A stretch of DNA of 64,000 bases from Nonomuraea sp. PA05 (GCF_008086045.1 NZ_VSEY01000035.1:62001-126000); one strand, 5' to 3'; numbered from the stretch's first letter, positions 8,665 to 17,764 are shown. Translations and numbers: made by a program. Notes: generated from the letters alone by a model not told the origin.

Positions 8665-10485
8665 GTGCCGCGGCTCGCGATCGGCCCTGAGTTTCCCAGG
8701 GAGCTCAGCGCACTGGCACAGCCGGTGCGCAGGGACGCCGTGGTCGCGCTGCGCCGGTTCCTGCTGAACGTGTCGGGCGCCCCGCACCCCGAGCGGGTCA
8801 GGGGCGCCAGGGATCCGCGGGTCGCGACCCTGCGCCTGGCCGAGGGCCATCGCGGGGTGATGGTGCGGCAGCGGGACGTGTACTGGCTGCGTACGCTGCT
8901 GCCCGACCCGGAGGCCTGGTCGTACGCCCGCCGCCACCGCTACGGCGTGAACCCCGCGATCGGGGTGGTCGAGGAGTGGGACGCCGAGGCGCTGGACCGG
9001 GTGGAGCCCGCGTTACGGCGGTCGGCCAGGTCCTCTCGGTTGTTCGCGCCGATCTGCGACGGCGATCTGCTGGGGCTGGGCCTGGACGGCGCGGCGCTGC
9101 CGCTGTTCCGCCTGATCACGACGGAGGCCGACGTGGCGGCGCTGGAGCCGCTGCTGCCGCCCACCCAGTACGTCCCGCTGGCGGTGCTGGCCAGGGGCGG
9201 CTCGCTGTCGGAGGCGTGGCGTGAGCTGAACGCCTGGCGCGCCACCGAGCAGGAGCCCGGCCCGATCGACCCGGAGGACCTGTACGCGGCCCTGCGGCGC
9301 AGCCCGGACCGGGCGGTGTTCGTCTCCGACAAGGTCACGCTGGACCGGGTGCTGGGGGCGCCGGGCTGGTGCACGTTCCTGTATCCGCCGCAGCACCGGC
9401 TGGCCAGGGCGGCCAGGTACGAGCATCCGGTGCTGGTTGTGGGCGGCGCGGGCACCGGCAAGACCGTGGTCGCGCTGCACAGGGCGGCGCATCTGGCGGC
9501 GCGCGGGGCGGGCCCTGTGCTGCTGGTGACGTTCTCGCAGAGCCTGGCCGACGACCTGTCGTCGAGGCTGGACGTGCTGATCGAGGACGAGGTGGTCCGC
9601 AAGCGGGTGGAGGTGGACAACGCCGAGCGGCTGGCGGTCCGCATCGTGGCCGGCGCGGAGGGCCGCCGTCCCGCGCTGGTGGGGCCGGGCGCGCGGTCGC
9701 TGGCCCAGCTCACGGAGGACGCGCTGCGGTTGCTGTCGATCTCGACAGGTGATCTGCTCGACGATGTGGATCCGGGGCGCAAGCCGTACCGTCACATGGT
9801 TGTGGACGAGGCTCAGGACATCAGCCCCGCGCAGTGGCGGCTGCTGCGGGCGGCCGTGCCGCGGGCGCGGGACGACCTGTTCATCGTGGGTGATCCGCAC
9901 CAGCGCGTCACCGACACGAAGGTGGCGCTGGGCGCGATGGGCATCCCCGCCGTCCAGCACTCGCTCGGCCGCTCCCACCGGCTGCCGCAGGAGCTGCTGT
10001 CCTTCTCGGTACGGCTGCGCGGCGGCGGCCCCTCGCCCGGCCTGGTCATGGGGGTGACCGATATGGCGGACTTCAGCGCCGCGCGGCACGGCGAGCGGCC
10101 GGTCGTGCGGGCGTACGACACGCGTGAGGCGGAATTGTCGGGGCTGCGCGGCACCATAGACGCGTGGCTGTCCGACGGTGTGCCCGCGAGCGAGATCGCG
10201 GTCGGCGCGCGCAACCAGCGGCTGGTGCGCGACGCCAGGCGGGCGCTGACCGGCCTCGACGTGCGCGCCTCGACCTTCCAGCAGCTCAAGGGCCTGGAGT
10301 TCGAGCGGGTGGCGCTCATCGGGGTGGCGGAGGGCGTGGTGCCCGAGCCGCCGCCGGAGGAGCCTTACGCGCGGGCTCGTGCCCTGCAACGCGAACGGAG
10401 CATACTGTTCGTCGCCTGCACCCGGGCCCGTTCGATGCTCTATATCTCCCATTCCGGAAGAGGCAGCCCGTTTCTACCCCTCTGA
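8665..10485 (+). CDS. UvrD-like SF1 helicase with extra N-terminal RelE-like domain (cassette gene 2), 606 aa
   Basis: This is an ATP-dependent DNA helicase or translocase of superfamily 1A by motif. Walker A is GGAGTGKT (260-267), Walker B is VDEAQD (380-385, DEAQD typical of UvrD/Rep), later motifs are QRVTDTK and STFQQLKGLEFERVALIG, and motif VI is LFVACTRARSMLY near the C-terminus. The first 110 residues (ERVRGARDPRVATLRLAEG, HRGVMVRQRDVYWL, PDPEAWSYARRHRYGVNP) resemble the RelE/ParE-like fold that begins a family of actinobacterial helicases; this is from memory. The GTG start lies 4 nt after gene 1. At about 600 aa it is shorter than UvrD (about 720). Its role is probably in DNA repair or defence. 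Confidence 0.85.
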   Translation: MPRLAIGPEFPRELSALAQPVRRDAVVALRRFLLNVSGAPHPERVRGARDPRVATLRLAEGHRGVMVRQRDVYWLRTLLPDPEAWSYARRHRYGVNPAIGVVEEWDAEALDRVEPALRRSARSSRLFAPICDGDLLGLGLDGAALPLFRLITTEADVAALEPLLPPTQYVPLAVLARGGSLSEAWRELNAWRATEQEPGPIDPEDLYAALRRSPDRAVFVSDKVTLDRVLGAPGWCTFLYPPQHRLARAARYEHPVLVVGGAGTGKTVVALHRAAHLAARGAGPVLLVTFSQSLADDLSSRLDVLIEDEVVRKRVEVDNAERLAVRIVAGAEGRRPALVGPGARSLAQLTEDALRLLSISTGDLLDDVDPGRKPYRHMVVDEAQDISPAQWRLLRAAVPRARDDLFIVGDPHQRVTDTKVALGAMGIPAVQHSLGRSHRLPQELLSFSVRLRGGGPSPGLVMGVTDMADFSAARHGERPVVRAYDTREAELSGLRGTIDAWLSDGVPASEIAVGARNQRLVRDARRALTGLDVRASTFQQLKGLEFERVALIGVAEGVVPEPPPEEPYARARALQRERSILFVACTRARSMLYISHSGRGSPFLPL

Positions 10486-10533
10486 TCACATAGTCTGAAC
10501 TGCGGATATCTTCCCTTTGCCGGTTGGACCTCA

Positions 10534-12378
10534 ATGAACCTCAGCCTGAGCGACCTCGCGCCACCCCTGCGCTGGACCTCCCCTGGTCTGATAGCGCCGA
10601 TCGTGGAGGAGCCCCAGCTGCCCGAGGCCTGGTGGCAGGCGATCCCCCTCGACCGCGCGTGTGCCATCGTCGGCACGCAGACAGTCGCGGGCCACCTGGC
10701 CGACCTGGCCGTGGCCTCCTGGGGGCATCTCATGCTCGGCGACATCCTGCCGCTGCTGCGCTTCTCCGACCCCGCCGAGGCCGAGCGGACGCCGGAGACG
10801 CTGGGCAAGGACGTGGTGCAGAAGCTGTTCAGCGGCGTGTTCGAGCGGCTGCTGGAGCCCGCCCCCGAGGCGGTGGCCGCGCCGTCCAGGCCGGACAGGC
10901 CGCTGCCCGAGCTGATCGACGAGTTGTTCGGCGCGCTGGACGAGCGGCAGCGGGCCATCGCCCGCGACCGCCTGTACGCCACGCAGCGGGCCACCCTGGA
11001 CGAGCTGGCGCAGCGGTTCTCCGTGACGCGGGAGCGGATCAGGCAGATCGAGCGCGACCTGCGCGACCACGTGGACGCCTGGCTGAGCAGGCCGGAGGCC
11101 GCCCCCCTGGCCGCGCACGTCACCTGGCTGCGCGGCCGGCTGGGCTCGGCGGCGCCGGCCGACGACCTCCAGGCCACCGTGCCGTGGCACCGGACCGAGC
11201 TGCGGACGCTGGGGATCCCCGCGTGGCGCTTCGTGCGCACGCTGCTGACCGGCTACGAGCAGGCCGACGGCTGGCTCGTGGCGGGCGGGGCCGACGAGCT
11301 GAGGGAGAAGACGCGCCAGCTCTTCGCCGACGGGCCGCACCCGCTGGGCGAGGCCGTGTCCATGGTGTCGCAGCTCGGCGTGCGCGAGGACGTCGCCGAG
11401 CGGTGGATCCTGGCCGTGCCGCAACTGCGCGTGCTGGGCCAGCACGTGGTGCCGTGGCCGCGCAGCATCAACGAGAAGGCCGAGGCGGTGCTCGCGGTGG
11501 CGGGCGCGCCGCTGTCGCCGGAGGAGATCCAGGAGCGCATCGGCGAGGACTACAGCCTGGTCGGCATCCGCAACCAGCTCACCGCCGACGAGCGCTTCCG
11601 CCGGGTCGACCGCAACAAGTACGGGCTGACCAGGTGGGGCGGCGACGAGTACCTGGGCATCAGGGAGATGATCGCCAGGGAGATCGAGCGGGCCGGCGGC
11701 GAGGCCTCGGTCAGCACGATCGTGGCCAACCTGACCTCGCGCTACGACGTGAGCGAGAGCTCGGTGCGCGCGTACTCGGGCGGGCCCGGGTTCGAGCGCA
11801 CGCAGCGCGGCTGGATCAGGGTGGCGGGCACCGCCCCCGGGGGCGAGGCGGAGCCGTACCAGCCGCGCAAGGACGTCTCGGAGACGCGGCGCAGCTTCCG
11901 CTCCCGCGACGGCCGCTGGTGGCACCGCGTGGACGTCAACGCCGAGCACCTGCGCGGGTCGGGGTCGCCGCTGCCGACGGGGTTCGCGGCGTACCTGGGG
12001 ATGGCGCCGGGCGGGCAGCTCACGGCGTCCGCGCCCTCGGGCGACGTGGTGATCAGCTGGCACAACCAGCCCACGATGGGCTCCATCCGCAACGTGCTGG
12101 CCGAGTACAAGGCGCAGGAGGGCGACCACGTCTTCCTGACCGTGTCCGACGGCGGCGAGCTGCTGACCCGCTACCTGCCTGCCGCGCCCGTCGGGATGCC
12201 GCCCATCAACCGCGCGCTCTACCTGTTCGGCTACACCGCGCCCGTCAGCTCGGAGATCGAGGGGCTGCGGCTGATCGGGGCCAGGATCGGGCTGCCCGAC
12301 ACCGCCACGCGCGAGGAGGTGCTCGGCAGGCTGCGCGAGCGCGGCGACCGGGACATCCTCGGTTTCCTGGGCGGATGA
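10534..12378 (+). CDS. Sigma-region-4-like helix-turn-helix protein with tandem winged-helix-like segment (cassette gene 3), 614 aa
   Basis: The N-terminal block (1-115; MNLSLSDLAPPLRW, LPEAWWQAIP) and C-terminal domain (about 440-614; EPYQPRKDVSETRRSF, DGRWWHRVDV, LPTGFAAYLGMAPG) are shared with cassette gene 1. Residues about 123-185 hold a clear sigma-70 region 4 helix-turn-helix (LDELAQRFSVTRERIRQIER). Residues about 311-432 look like two further winged-helix units (INEKAEAVLAVAGAPLSPEE; IREMIAREIERAGGEASVS) of the kind found in HARE-HTH/RNA-polymerase-delta-like proteins. There is no sigma region 2, so it is not a complete sigma factor. It starts 48 nt after the helicase and stops 20 nt before the cysS-like gene. 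Function unknown. Confidence 0.8.
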   Translation: MNLSLSDLAPPLRWTSPGLIAPIVEEPQLPEAWWQAIPLDRACAIVGTQTVAGHLADLAVASWGHLMLGDILPLLRFSDPAEAERTPETLGKDVVQKLFSGVFERLLEPAPEAVAAPSRPDRPLPELIDELFGALDERQRAIARDRLYATQRATLDELAQRFSVTRERIRQIERDLRDHVDAWLSRPEAAPLAAHVTWLRGRLGSAAPADDLQATVPWHRTELRTLGIPAWRFVRTLLTGYEQADGWLVAGGADELREKTRQLFADGPHPLGEAVSMVSQLGVREDVAERWILAVPQLRVLGQHVVPWPRSINEKAEAVLAVAGAPLSPEEIQERIGEDYSLVGIRNQLTADERFRRVDRNKYGLTRWGGDEYLGIREMIAREIERAGGEASVSTIVANLTSRYDVSESSVRAYSGGPGFERTQRGWIRVAGTAPGGEAEPYQPRKDVSETRRSFRSRDGRWWHRVDVNAEHLRGSGSPLPTGFAAYLGMAPGGQLTASAPSGDVVISWHNQPTMGSIRNVLAEYKAQEGDHVFLTVSDGGELLTRYLPAAPVGMPPINRALYLFGYTAPVSSEIEGLRLIGARIGLPDTATREEVLGRLRERGDRDILGFLGG

Positions 12379-12398
12379 CGCCGGGCTAAGCTCGCTGA

Positions 12399-13769
12399 AT
12401 GTTGCGGATCTACGACACGCGTGCCAGGCAGGTCGAGGAGATCGCCGCCGGGCGCGCGGTGCGGATGTACACGTGCGGGCCGACGGTCTACCGGCACGCG
12501 CACGTGGGCAACCTGCGCACGTACCTGCTGTCCGACCTGATCAGACGGGTCCTGGAGCGGCGGCGGGTGCGGGTCGTGGCCTGCCAGAACATCACCGACG
12601 TCGGCCACCTGATCGACGAGGGGGCCGATGACGAGGGGGAGGACAAGGTCCTCGCCCAGGCCCGCGCTGAGGGGCGTTCGCCGCTGGAGCTGGCGCGCCA
12701 CTACGAGGAGGCGTTCAGGGCCGACACGGCCGCGCTCAACCTCCGGCCGCCCGAGCACATGCCCAGGGCCAGCGAGACCGTCGACCTGATGGTGGAGCTG
12801 ATCGCCAAGTTGGTCGAGCAGGGGCACGCCTACGCCGTGCCCGACGGCTCGGTCTTCTTCGACGTACGGACGTTCCCCTCGTACGGCGAGATCTCCGGCA
12901 ACCGGCTCGACGCGCTCAAGCCCGCCCACCGCATCGACACCGTCGATCCGCGCAAGCGCTTCCACGCCGACTGGGCCCTGTGGAAGCCCGGCGAGGGCGA
13001 GCTGACCTGGGAGACGCCGTGGGGGCGCGGCTTCCCCGGCTGGCACGTGGAGTGCTCGGCCATGTCGCTGCGCTACCTCGGGCCGCGCTTCGAGATCCAC
13101 ACGGCGGGCATCGACCTGCGGTTCCCGCACCACGAGGACGAGCGCGCGCAGTCGAACGCGGCGACCGGCCACGAGGTGGTCGATCACTGGGTGCACGGGG
13201 AGCACCTGCTCTTCGACGGGCAGAAGATGGCCAAGTCCACCGGGAACGTGGTGCTGCTGTCCGACGTGGTGTCGGCGGGGCTCGACCCGCTGGCCGTGCG
13301 GATGGCGTTCCTGGAGCACCGCTACCGCCAGCAGCTCAACCTCACCTGGGACACGCTGAGGGCCGCCGACCGCACGGTGCGCAGGTGGCGCTCGCGGGTG
13401 GCGGAGTGGGCCGAGTCGGTCAGCGCGCCGCTGTCGCGGGAGCACGTGGACCGGGCCGAGTCGGCCTTCGACGACGACCTCGACACGCCGGCGGCGCTGC
13501 GGGTCCTGCGGGAGCTGGAGCGCGACGACTCGGTGGCGCCGGGGGCGAAGTTCGAGACGTTCCTGCATCTGGACCAGGTGCTGGGGCTCGACCTGTCGAT
13601 CGACATCGGCAAGCCCAAGGTGCTGCCGCCCGGGGCCGCCGAGTTGCTGGAGGCGCGGGCCAGGGCGCGCGAGTCGGCCGACTGGGCCGCCTCCGACCGG
13701 CTGCGGGACGAACTGGCGGAGCTGGGTGTGCGGGTGTCCGACACGGCGGAGGGGCAGACCTGGGCCTGA
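12399..13769 (+). CDS. cysS: Cysteinyl-tRNA synthetase-like protein, 456 aa
   Basis: The protein shows the class I CysRS signature: [16 protein letters not shown] near the N-terminus (zinc Cys26 and the HIGH-type HVGN), [11 protein letters not shown] and [11 protein letters not shown] (further zinc ligands), and KMAKSTGN at 276-283 as the KMSKS loop. It charges tRNA-Cys with cysteine. The N-terminus follows CysRS, not the related MshC ligase of mycothiol synthesis. It sits 20 nt after the unusual helicase cassette, away from the ispF-cysS-rlmB context common for the housekeeping gene, so it may be a second copy; this cannot be told from one window. A short helical tail without extra domains ends the protein. 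Confidence 0.85.
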   Translation: MLRIYDTRARQVEEIAAGRAVRMYTCGPTVYRHAHVGNLRTYLLSDLIRRVLERRRVRVVACQNITDVGHLIDEGADDEGEDKVLAQARAEGRSPLELARHYEEAFRADTAALNLRPPEHMPRASETVDLMVELIAKLVEQGHAYAVPDGSVFFDVRTFPSYGEISGNRLDALKPAHRIDTVDPRKRFHADWALWKPGEGELTWETPWGRGFPGWHVECSAMSLRYLGPRFEIHTAGIDLRFPHHEDERAQSNAATGHEVVDHWVHGEHLLFDGQKMAKSTGNVVLLSDVVSAGLDPLAVRMAFLEHRYRQQLNLTWDTLRAADRTVRRWRSRVAEWAESVSAPLSREHVDRAESAFDDDLDTPAALRVLRELERDDSVAPGAKFETFLHLDQVLGLDLSIDIGKPKVLPPGAAELLEARARARESADWAASDRLRDELAELGVRVSDTAEGQTWA

Positions 13770-13833
13770 CGCGTCCGGAGGAGTGATCACGAACTGCCAG
13801 ACTTGATGTCGGTTCGGCATGAAGGAGGTGGCG

Positions 13834-16338
13834 GTGAGGCCCTATGCGTGGATGCCGTGGCCGTTGCGGTGGTCCGCTCGGGTGTTGACCGTGCTTCTGG
13901 CACTGGTGGTGGTGCTGGCCGGGGTGGTCGTCTACACGGTGCGCAAGTCGTTCCCGCAGGTGGACGGGACGCTGCGGCTCCCCGGCCTGACCGGCAACGT
14001 CGAGATCTACCGGGATGAGTCGGGGATCCCCCACATCTATGCCGACAGCGCGGCGGACCTGTTCATGGCGCAGGGCTTCGTCCACGCCCAGGACCGCTTC
14101 TACGAGATGGACTTCCGCCGCCACCTGACGGCCGGACGCCTGTCCGAGCTGTACGGCGCCTCCACCCTCGACAACGACAAGGCCCTGCGCACCATGGGCT
14201 GGCGCCGCGTGGCCGAGCGGGAGGTGCCCGAGCTGTCGCAGGAGACGCAGGGCTACCTCGACGCGTACGCCAAGGGGGTCAACAACTGGCTCAGCGCCAA
14301 CCCCAACGCCTCCGACCGCAGCCTGGAGTACTCCATCCTGAAGCTCCAGGGCGGCGGCGGCGCGCCGGAGAAGTGGACGCCGGTCGACTCCGTCGCCTGG
14401 CTGAAGGCGATGGCGTGGGACCTGCGCTCCAACGTCGAGGACGAGATCGACCGCGCCCTGGCCCTGACCAAGCTGCCCAAGGAGCGGGTCGAGCAGCTCT
14501 ACCCCGGCTACCCGTTCGACCGCCACCTCCCGATCGTCAGCGAGGGCGCCGTCATGCGGGGCCGCTTCGACCAGCGCGCCGAGCCGCGGCTGCCCGGCGA
14601 TCGGGCGCTCGCCGACGCGGCCGGCACGCTCGACGACGTGCCCAGCTCGATGGGCTCGGGCGACCGGTCCGGCCTCGGGTCGAACTCGTGGGTGATCTCC
14701 GGCGAGTACACCGGCAGCGGCAAGCCGCTGCTGGCCAACGACCCGCACCTGTCGCCGCAGCTCCCGTCCGTCTGGTATCAGGCGGGGCTGCACTGCCGCA
14801 AGATCACCGAGACGTGCCCGTACGACGTGACCGGGTTCACCTTCTCCGGCGTGCCAGGCGTGATCATCGGGCACACGGACAAGATCGCGTGGGGCTTCAC
14901 GAACCTCGGCCCCGACGTGGCCGACCTCTTCCTGGAGCAGGTGGAGGGCGACACGTACCTGTACAAGGGCTCGCGGCTGCCGCTGGAGACCCGGCAGGAA
15001 AAGATCAAGGTGGCCGGGGGCAAGACCGTCACGCTGACCGTGCGCAGCACCCGGCACGGCCCGCTGATCAACGAGGTCATCCCCACCGCCAAGCCCAGCG
15101 GCGAGGCGAACGCGGTGGCCCTGCAGTGGACGGCGCTGACGCCGGGCAAGACGGTCGACGCGATCTTCGCGCTGAACAGGGCCGGTGGCTGGCAGGAGTT
15201 CAGGACGGCGGCGTCCCTGTTCGACGTGCCCGCGCAGAACCTCGTCTACGCCGACACCTCCGGCAAGATCGGCTACCAGGCGCCGGGCCGCGTCCCCGTG
15301 CGCGCGAACGGCGACGGCACCTGGCCGGTCCCCGGCTGGACCGGCGAGTACGACTGGAACGCCGCCCCCATCCCCTACGACCAGCTCCCCTCGGTCGAGG
15401 ACCCGGCCGACGGCTTCGTCGTCACGGCCAACAACGCCGTCATCGACCCCCAGCGCTACAAGCCGCTGCTCACCCGGGACTGGTCGTACGGCTACCGCTC
15501 GGAACGCATCCGCACGCTGCTCAAGGAGGCCATCAAGAAGGGCCCCGTCGACGCGGCCACCATGTCGGAGATCCAGCAGGACACCCACAACGGCTTCGCC
15601 GAGACGCTCGTCCCCGCGCTGACGCGGGTGGACCTGGCGGGCCCGTCCGTCGAGGCCAGAGACCTGCTCAAGACGTGGGACCGCACGCAGGGCACGGGCT
15701 CGGCCGCCGCCGCCTACTTCAACGCCGTCTGGCGTCACCTGCTCACGCTGACGTTCGACGACGACCTGCCGGAGTCTGCCCGCCCCGCGGGCGGCGACCG
15801 CTGGTACGAGGTCGTCAGGCGGCTGCTGGAGGCGCCGGAGGACCCGTTCTGGGACGACGTGACCACCCGCGAGGTCAAGGAGACCCGCGACGACATCCTG
15901 CGCCAGGCCATGGCCTCGGCGCACCAGGAGCTCGCCGACCTGCTCGGCGCGGACGTCAAGGCGTGGCGCTGGGGCGACCTGCACCAGCTCGAACTGGTCA
16001 ACGGCTCGCTCGGGACCTCGGGCATCGCGCCGGTGGAGGCGCTGTTCAACCGGGGGCCGCTGCAGGTGGCAGGGGGCAAGGACGCGGTGAACGCGACGGG
16101 CTGGAACGTCCGGAGCGGTTACGCGATCACGGCGGTGCCGTCGATGCGGATGGTGGTCGACCTGTCGGACCTGGACAAGTCCCGGTGGATCAACCTGACC
16201 GGCGCCTCCGGGCACGCCTTCCACGACAACTACTGGGACCAGGCCGAGGCGTGGGCGCGCGGCGAGCTGATGCCGATGTACTCCAAGCCGGAGTCGGTCA
16301 GGAAGGCCGCGGTGCACACGCTCAAGCTGACCCCCTGA
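13834..16338 (+). CDS. Penicillin-acylase family (S45) Ntn hydrolase, 834 aa
   Basis: This is an exported N-terminal-nucleophile amidohydrolase that would cleave amides such as beta-lactam side chains or acyl-homoserine lactones. The start is the GTG at 13834 with an excellent AAGGAGGTG ribosome site just upstream; the ATG at 13819 lies inside that site. One membrane-spanning signal (about residues 12-36) is followed by the alpha chain (EIYRDESGIPHIYADS, DLFMAQGFVHAQDRFYEMD). At GLGSNSWVISG, autocleavage is expected between Gly282 and Ser283, making Ser283 the catalytic N-terminal Ser of the beta chain. NLVYADTSGKIGY and the Asn-rich VTANNAVIDP fit the family. The natural substrate is unknown. 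Confidence 0.9.
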   Translation: MRPYAWMPWPLRWSARVLTVLLALVVVLAGVVVYTVRKSFPQVDGTLRLPGLTGNVEIYRDESGIPHIYADSAADLFMAQGFVHAQDRFYEMDFRRHLTAGRLSELYGASTLDNDKALRTMGWRRVAEREVPELSQETQGYLDAYAKGVNNWLSANPNASDRSLEYSILKLQGGGGAPEKWTPVDSVAWLKAMAWDLRSNVEDEIDRALALTKLPKERVEQLYPGYPFDRHLPIVSEGAVMRGRFDQRAEPRLPGDRALADAAGTLDDVPSSMGSGDRSGLGSNSWVISGEYTGSGKPLLANDPHLSPQLPSVWYQAGLHCRKITETCPYDVTGFTFSGVPGVIIGHTDKIAWGFTNLGPDVADLFLEQVEGDTYLYKGSRLPLETRQEKIKVAGGKTVTLTVRSTRHGPLINEVIPTAKPSGEANAVALQWTALTPGKTVDAIFALNRAGGWQEFRTAASLFDVPAQNLVYADTSGKIGYQAPGRVPVRANGDGTWPVPGWTGEYDWNAAPIPYDQLPSVEDPADGFVVTANNAVIDPQRYKPLLTRDWSYGYRSERIRTLLKEAIKKGPVDAATMSEIQQDTHNGFAETLVPALTRVDLAGPSVEARDLLKTWDRTQGTGSAAAAYFNAVWRHLLTLTFDDDLPESARPAGGDRWYEVVRRLLEAPEDPFWDDVTTREVKETRDDILRQAMASAHQELADLLGADVKAWRWGDLHQLELVNGSLGTSGIAPVEALFNRGPLQVAGGKDAVNATGWNVRSGYAITAVPSMRMVVDLSDLDKSRWINLTGASGHAFHDNYWDQAEAWARGELMPMYSKPESVRKAAVHTLKLTP

Positions 16339-16347
16339 CGCCGGGGG

Positions 16348-16758
16348 TCAGCGCCGGCGCCACCACAGCCGTTGGCGCGGATATCCGCCGTCGTCCAGAC
16401 CCGCCAGGCGTTCGAAGACGTTGTACGACGCCTGATGACCGCAGACGACCACCGAGCCGAGCATGGCCAGGAGGTAGAGCGGCAACATCGGCAGCCCGAG
16501 GCACCACGCCCACTGCGTGGCGTGTCGCCCCTCGTGCGCGATGAGCCGCTCGTCGAGCGCGTCCCTCCTGGTCAGAACCACGTTCCCGACGGTGAACGCC
16601 CCCGCGATGGGGAAGCGGTAGCGGTATCCGAAAGCGAGAATGAGCCCGTCAGGACCGGACATTCTGGACGCGCCGCCCACGACGGCGAGCAGCAGGCCGA
16701 GCGGCGTCGAGAGGTTCACGTAGTTCGCCGCGCGGCGGAACCGGAGTCGCCTGTTCAT
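16348..16758 (-). CDS. Small membrane protein with HExxHxxQ zincin-like motif, 136 aa
   Basis: The start chosen is the ATG at 16758 (MNRRLRFRRAANYVNLSTP). A hydrophobic segment at about residues 19-30 is followed by DGLILAFGYRYRFPIAGAFT, then LIAHEGRHATQWAW and two hydrophobic helices (about 95-117), ending in a basic tail. HEGRHATQ fits HExxHxxQ, the motif of the DUF4157/eCIS-core type metalloprotease-like domains. The rest is too short for me to confirm a protease. It converges on the S45 hydrolase gene with 9 nt between stops. Confidence in the gene is good; a peptidase function is only suggested. Confidence 0.7.
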   Translation of the reverse strand: MNRRLRFRRAANYVNLSTPLGLLLAVVGGASRMSGPDGLILAFGYRYRFPIAGAFTVGNVVLTRRDALDERLIAHEGRHATQWAWCLGLPMLPLYLLAMLGSVVVCGHQASYNVFERLAGLDDGGYPRQRLWWRRR

Positions 16759-16833
16759 GCGTCTGAACCTTGACTCATCTTGACAAGTCGGAATAATGAT
16801 CCCCGTCCTGAAATCTCCCACAAGAGCAGGATT

Positions 16834-17727
16834 ATGAGATTCTCCATCCTGGGCGCGCTGCTCGGCACCGTCGCACTGGCAGGAGCCGGCGGAGTTGCGA
16901 TCACCCAGACGTCAGCGACCGATTCCCTACGATTCACCGACACTCCTCTCAACGCGCAGGTGGCGTTAGCCGGCGACCCGACCACGTCGCCGCCCCCCAC
17001 GACGTCGCCGACCCCGACCGAGACCACCAGCCCCCCTACTGAGGGGGAGTACACCGCGCAGACGCGGGTGGTCAAGAGGCGAGGCGTTTCCTACCTCGAC
17101 GTCTCGGTCACCTACGAAGGGGCGGCGTTCTTCAACGTCGAACAGCGAGTGTGCAAGAGGAGAGCGTGTAAGACCGCGAGCGTCGACCTCACGGTCGTCG
17201 GGGGCGAATCAAGCGCCACCACCCGGCTGGGCCGGGGCACGTACAAGAAGCGAGGGCAGCCGGGTGTCAGCATGGCGCCGCTGCCGACCGTCACCATCCG
17301 CGAGACGGTCACGGTGACCGAGCCAGGTCCCACGGTCACGGTCACCGAGCCGGGGCCGACGGTCACCGAGACGTTCACCTGTCAGCCGTACGTCGAGCCG
17401 ACTCTTCCGCCCTCCGAGGAACCACCCACGGACACTGTCTCCCCGACGGCCACCGTCTCGGAGACCCCGACGCCGACGCCTACCGTCAGCGAAACCCCGA
17501 CCGACACCGTGTCTCCCACCGTGTCCCCGACCGTGTCCCCCACGGTTACCCCGACCGAAACTCCGACCGAAACCCCGACCCCCACCGAGATCCCGACCTG
17601 TCCGCCGCCGTCCGAGCCTCCCACGGAGTTGCCCACGGACAGCCCCACGCCGACGGACACCAGCGTTCCCACCGACACCGCGACGACCTCACCGTCCGAG
17701 TCGGTCAGCGCACCCGCCGCACAGTAG
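16834..17727 (+). CDS. Secreted Thr/Pro-rich low-complexity protein, 297 aa
   Basis: The ATG at 16834 follows a GAGCAGG ribosome site. A signal peptide (about residues 1-27) is followed by a PTTSPPPTTSPTPTETT-type linker. A short globular part (about 70-150) has a Cys pair (RVCKRRACK), then a repeat of VTVTEPGPT, and from residue 185 to the end Thr/Pro/Ser-rich repeats of the TPTVSETPTDTVSPT kind with a few cysteines. Such tails are usually extended, wall-spanning and often glycosylated. No enzyme motif is visible. It ends just before a strong hairpin shared with the convergent flavin reductase gene. Confidence 0.75.
   Translation: MRFSILGALLGTVALAGAGGVAITQTSATDSLRFTDTPLNAQVALAGDPTTSPPPTTSPTPTETTSPPTEGEYTAQTRVVKRRGVSYLDVSVTYEGAAFFNVEQRVCKRRACKTASVDLTVVGGESSATTRLGRGTYKKRGQPGVSMAPLPTVTIRETVTVTEPGPTVTVTEPGPTVTETFTCQPYVEPTLPPSEEPPTDTVSPTATVSETPTPTPTVSETPTDTVSPTVSPTVSPTVTPTETPTETPTPTEIPTCPPPSEPPTELPTDSPTPTDTSVPTDTATTSPSESVSAPAAQ
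17308..17705 (+). repeat. Thr/Pro repeat tract inside secreted protein gene
   Basis: Near-exact copies of a 27-bp unit (acggtcacggtgaccgagcc...) at about 17308-17370 are followed by many degenerate short units such as accccgacc and gtgtccccgacc up to about 17705. They encode PT/ET/SPT repeats. The tract is coding and in frame. Confidence 0.75.
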
Positions 17728-17732
17728 CGGGG

Positions 17733-17761
17733 TTCGGGCCAGGCCACGTGCCTGGCCCGAA
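17733..17761. terminator. Bidirectional terminator hairpin
   Basis: A perfect 12-bp inverted repeat, TTCGGGCCAGGC and GCCTGGCCCGAA, with a 5-nt loop lies between the stops of the convergent Thr/Pro-rich protein gene and the flavin reductase gene. There is no T-run, as is common for actinomycete terminators. Confidence 0.85.
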
Positions 17762-17764
17762 TCG

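Noticed and set aside
10531-12129. Long minus-strand open frame opposite cassette gene 3
   Set aside because: It is Arg/His/Gly-rich, has no family likeness and lies wholly opposite a gene with clear domains; high GC keeps the antisense frame open.
12399-13769. MshC (mycothiol ligase) identity for the CysRS-like gene
   Set aside because: The N-terminal [13 protein letters not shown] and overall length follow CysRS; MshC has a different motif and is about 410 aa.
13420-16317. 965-codon minus-strand open frame opposite the S45 hydrolase
   Set aside because: It spans parts of two well-supported plus-strand genes and has low-complexity composition; it is an antisense artefact.
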